The notes under the pieces: generated by a model
What the model was told of the DNA's origin: nothing
Databases searched by the model: none
What the model saw: the letters and a program-made list of their open reading frames with translations, nothing else
Made by a program: the position numbers and the translations under genes
Source: Gammaproteobacteria bacterium
GTDB lineage: Bacteria; Pseudomonadota; Gammaproteobacteria; SZUA-152
NCBI GenBank assembly: GCA_021647705.1
Contig: JAKIUF010000018.1
Location: forward strand, 1 to 64,000
Direction: 5' to 3'
Length of the DNA stretch: 64,000 nucleotides
In this document: piece by piece, positions 61,805 through 64,000 of the stretch
Numbering within the stretch: position 1 is the stretch's first letter
Layout of the letters: each line of letters begins with the position of its first letter

Positions 61805-63280
61805 ATGCAAATCGAGTCACAGAGCGTGCTGGCAAATCAGCTGGTCACGTTGTTTCGCCAGTTTTTGGCTGTTGAATCTGTGTTGTTCCTAGAAGAAGAG
61901 CGCCGTCCCTACGAATGCGATGGTCTGTCGGTTTATCGGCAGTTGCCATTGTTGGTGGTGTTACCGGAAACGGTGGAGCAGGTGCAACGGGTGCTGTGTA
62001 TTTGCAGTGAGCATAAAGTGCCGGTAGTTGCGCGCGGTGCGGGTACCGGGCTGTCCGGCGGTGCTTTGCCGCTGGCGGATGGCGTATTACTGAGTCTGGC
62101 CAAATTCAATCAGATTCTTGATGTTGATCTGCAAAATCGTTGTGCTCGTGTTCAGCCAGGGGTGCGTAATCTGGCTATCTCGGAGGCTGTCGCGGCGCAT
62201 AACCTGTATTACGCGCCGGACCCCTCATCACAAATCGCCTGTTCCATCGGCGGCAATGTGGCCGAAAATGCCGGCGGTGTGCATTGCCTCAAATACGGGC
62301 TTACTGTGCATAATATCCTCAAACTGGAAATAGTGACTATGGAAGGTGAGCGACTCACGATTGGCGGCGACGCACTGGACACCCCCGGTTTTGATTTGCT
62401 GGCATTGTTTACCGGTTCGGAAGGCATGCTGGGGGTGATTGTGGAAGTCACGGTTAAATTATTGCCCAAACCCGAAACGGTGCAGGTATTGCTGGCGGCC
62501 TTTGATGATGTGGTCAATGCAGGTGACGCCGTGGGTAAAATTATTGCTGAGGGAATTATTCCTGCCGGTCTGGAAATGATGGATAACCCGGCGATACGCG
62601 CTGCCGAAGCGTTTGCCCGGGCGGGTTACCCTGAAGATGCCGCCGCGATTTTGTTGTGTGAATTGGATGGCAGCCAGCAGGAAGTTGAGGTGCAGGTCGA
62701 GCAGGTAAAAACAGTATTGCAGGATTGCGGAGCCACTGACGTGCGTGTCGCTGCCAGCGCGACCGAGCGTGAAAAATTCTGGAAGGGCCGCAAGGCGGCA
62801 TTTCCCGCCGTGGGGCGTATTTCGCCTGACTATTACTGCATGGATGGCACCATTCCGCGCCATCAATTGGCCAAAGTGTTGTCGGGTATCGCAGCGTTGT
62901 CTGAAGAGTACAGCCTGCCAGTGGCCAATGTGTTTCATGCGGGTGATGGTAATTTGCATCCACTGATATTGTTTGATGCCAGTCGTCCTGGTGAGCTGGC
63001 GCGCACCGAGGAAATGGGTGGCCGGATTTTGGATTTATGTGTGGCCGTGGGCGGCACTATTACGGGTGAACATGGTGTGGGCATCGAAAAAATTGAGCAA
63101 ATGTGTCATCAGTTTTCATCCGCCGAATTGCAGCAAATGCATGCATTGAAGGCAGCTTTTGATCCAGCAGGTTTGCTGAACCCGGGCAAGGCTGTGCCCA
63201 CTCTGCACCGTTGTGCCGAGTTTGGTGCCATGCATGTGCATCATGGTGAAGTACCTTTTCCTGAGCTGGAGCGGTTTTGA
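61805..63280 (+). CDS. glcD: glycolate oxidase subunit GlcD
   Basis: 491 residues from ATG 61805, with GGGAGA about 5 bases upstream; the frame opens at 61784. FAD-linked oxidase of glycolate (and D-lactate) to glyoxylate. FAD-binding PP-loop: VVARGAGTGLSGGALPL, then YAPDPSSQIACSIGGNVAEN, LFTGSEGMLGVI; C-terminal VANVFHAGDGNLHPLILFD and GGTITGEHGVGIEK with the conserved His. Its TGA overlaps the glcE ATG, so the two are coupled. Confidence 0.95.
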   Translation: MQIESQSVLANQLVTLFRQFLAVESVLFLEEERRPYECDGLSVYRQLPLLVVLPETVEQVQRVLCICSEHKVPVVARGAGTGLSGGALPLADGVLLSLAKFNQILDVDLQNRCARVQPGVRNLAISEAVAAHNLYYAPDPSSQIACSIGGNVAENAGGVHCLKYGLTVHNILKLEIVTMEGERLTIGGDALDTPGFDLLALFTGSEGMLGVIVEVTVKLLPKPETVQVLLAAFDDVVNAGDAVGKIIAEGIIPAGLEMMDNPAIRAAEAFARAGYPEDAAAILLCELDGSQQEVEVQVEQVKTVLQDCGATDVRVAASATEREKFWKGRKAAFPAVGRISPDYYCMDGTIPRHQLAKVLSGIAALSEEYSLPVANVFHAGDGNLHPLILFDASRPGELARTEEMGGRILDLCVAVGGTITGEHGVGIEKIEQMCHQFSSAELQQMHALKAAFDPAGLLNPGKAVPTLHRCAEFGAMHVHHGEVPFPELERF

Positions 63281-64000
63281 TGGCTCAGGATGTGAGCAAT
63301 GACCTGGCCGTACAGGTGCAGCAGGCTTTTGCCGAAAAACAGGCATTGTACATTGCGGGCAGTGGCAGCAAATTATTGTCAGGCCGTACGGTGTCAGCGC
63401 GGTCTTTGGAGGTGAAGGAACACTGCGGCATCGTGGAATACACCCCCAGCGAGTTGGTGATCACCGCACGGGCGGGTACTTCATTACAGGAGTTGGAGTC
63501 TGTGCTCGCCGAATCCGGGCAGATGCTGCCTTTTGAACCCCCACATTTGGGTGAGGGAGCAACGTTAGGCGGTACAATTGCCTGTGGATTGTCGGGCCCG
63601 CGTCGCCCGTATGCCGGATCCTCCCGCGATTTCACACTGGGCGTGAAGATGATCAACGGCCAGGGTGAGGTGCTCAGCTTTGGCGGTCAGGTGATGAAAA
63701 ATGTTGCCGGTTATGATGCATCGCGTCTGATGGTGGGCGCACAGGGTACCCTGGGTGTGTTGTTGGATATATCACTAAAAGTGCTGCCTCAGTCGGCTTG
63801 TGAGCATACGCTGGTGATGGAAATGGATGCCACGACGGCTATTGCGATGATGACGCAGTTGGCGAGTGTCGCCTTGCCATTGACGGGAGCTTGTCATTTA
63901 CCCGCAACATCGGAACAGGCCGCGCAATTGTGGTTGCGCGTGTCCGGTGCAGAAGAGGCGGTAACGGCTGCGGTTGCTTTTATCCAAAAACAGCTTCAAG
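63280..64000 (+). CDS. glcE: glycolate oxidase subunit GlcE, cut by the window end
   Basis: 240 residues are visible and the frame is open at the right edge. ATG 63280 overlaps the glcD stop (TGATG). Half-size FAD-binding subunit: YIAGSGSKLLSG, LVITARAGTSLQELE, LPFEPPHLGEGATLGGTIAC, and YAGSSRDFTLGVKMINGQGE. Partner of GlcD; the Fe-S subunit GlcF is expected just beyond the window. Confidence 0.93.
   Translation, partial: MAQDVSNDLAVQVQQAFAEKQALYIAGSGSKLLSGRTVSARSLEVKEHCGIVEYTPSELVITARAGTSLQELESVLAESGQMLPFEPPHLGEGATLGGTIACGLSGPRRPYAGSSRDFTLGVKMINGQGEVLSFGGQVMKNVAGYDASRLMVGAQGTLGVLLDISLKVLPQSACEHTLVMEMDATTAIAMMTQLASVALPLTGACHLPATSEQAAQLWLRVSGAEEAVTAAVAFIQKQLQ

Overview
The window is a chromosomal segment of a Gram-negative bacterium, most likely a gammaproteobacterium of unknown genus. 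The evidence is the gltB-gltD-hemE run, the rpmE / nuclease / malic enzyme run, a full Kdo- and heptose-based LPS toolkit (hldE, kdkA, waaA, an LpxL-type acyltransferase, an OpsX-like heptosyltransferase), TolC, a DegS/AlgW-type protease and the glcD-glcE pair. I see no rRNA, tRNA, prophage or replication origin.

Layout. 1-2.4 kb: three small AT-rich genes of unknown function on the minus strand. 2.3-12.4 kb: a clear sigma70 promoter, gltB, gltD, hemE, two YbjQ-family genes leading into an M48 membrane protease, and yaaA. 12.6-16.6 kb: a small membrane protein, a YheS-type ABC-F ATPase, and DUF3144, YajD and DUF6164 genes. 16.6-22.6 kb is an accessory island: two attC-like sites flanking a LamG lipoprotein cassette, a group II intron 5' fragment sitting in one attC, a Y1 transposase element, a frameshifted CSLREA/beta-helix gene with a dockerin-like end, and a PEP-CTERM protein. 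Repeated scraps of the 3' ends of the two border genes lie between these blocks. 22.7-26 kb: DUF3047, malic enzyme, a secreted nuclease and rpmE. 26-34 kb: a lipoprotein made of eight 51-residue repeats, NIF3, DegS-like protease, malate dehydrogenase and a DUF255 protein. 34-39.4 kb: an A-type Fe-S carrier and an ATP-grasp pseudogene between two inverted copies of a small mobile element, a CsrA-like gene divergent from an XRE regulator, a PsiE-like protein, an ORF-less group II intron relic and AT-rich genes.

39.5-48.2 kb is a surface-polymer region: three CDP-glycerol glycerophosphotransferase-like enzymes, a cytidylyltransferase resembling inositol-1-phosphate cytidylyltransferase and the corpse of an inositol-3-phosphate synthase, divergent from hldE; then hicAB, a heptosyltransferase and kdkA. 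48.5-53 kb: a di-haem cytochrome c peroxidase and a four-gene set with an unusual metzincin protease, a HEAT-repeat protein and a Gly/Asp-rich repeat protein. 53.2-58.5 kb: waaA, an lpxL-type gene, tolC, a pcm-type methyltransferase and a periplasmic DsrE-like protein. 58.6-64 kb: TerB-like protein, a chemoreceptor with a PilZ tail, a broken pesticin-type lysozyme, glcD and the start of glcE.

Intergenic DNA is unusually rich in repeats. At least nine hairpins built from CGCAGAGG-type words are present. One lies inside a 306-bp unit with inverted ends (28903-29208), and the hairpin loop is inverted relative to the flanks in some copies. A second small element, with GTAGGGTGGAAC ends, flanks the Fe-S carrier. 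The strongest candidates for undescribed biology are the inositol-phosphate/glycerophosphotransferase cluster, the metzincin/HEAT/repeat-protein set, and the repeat family with loop inversion.
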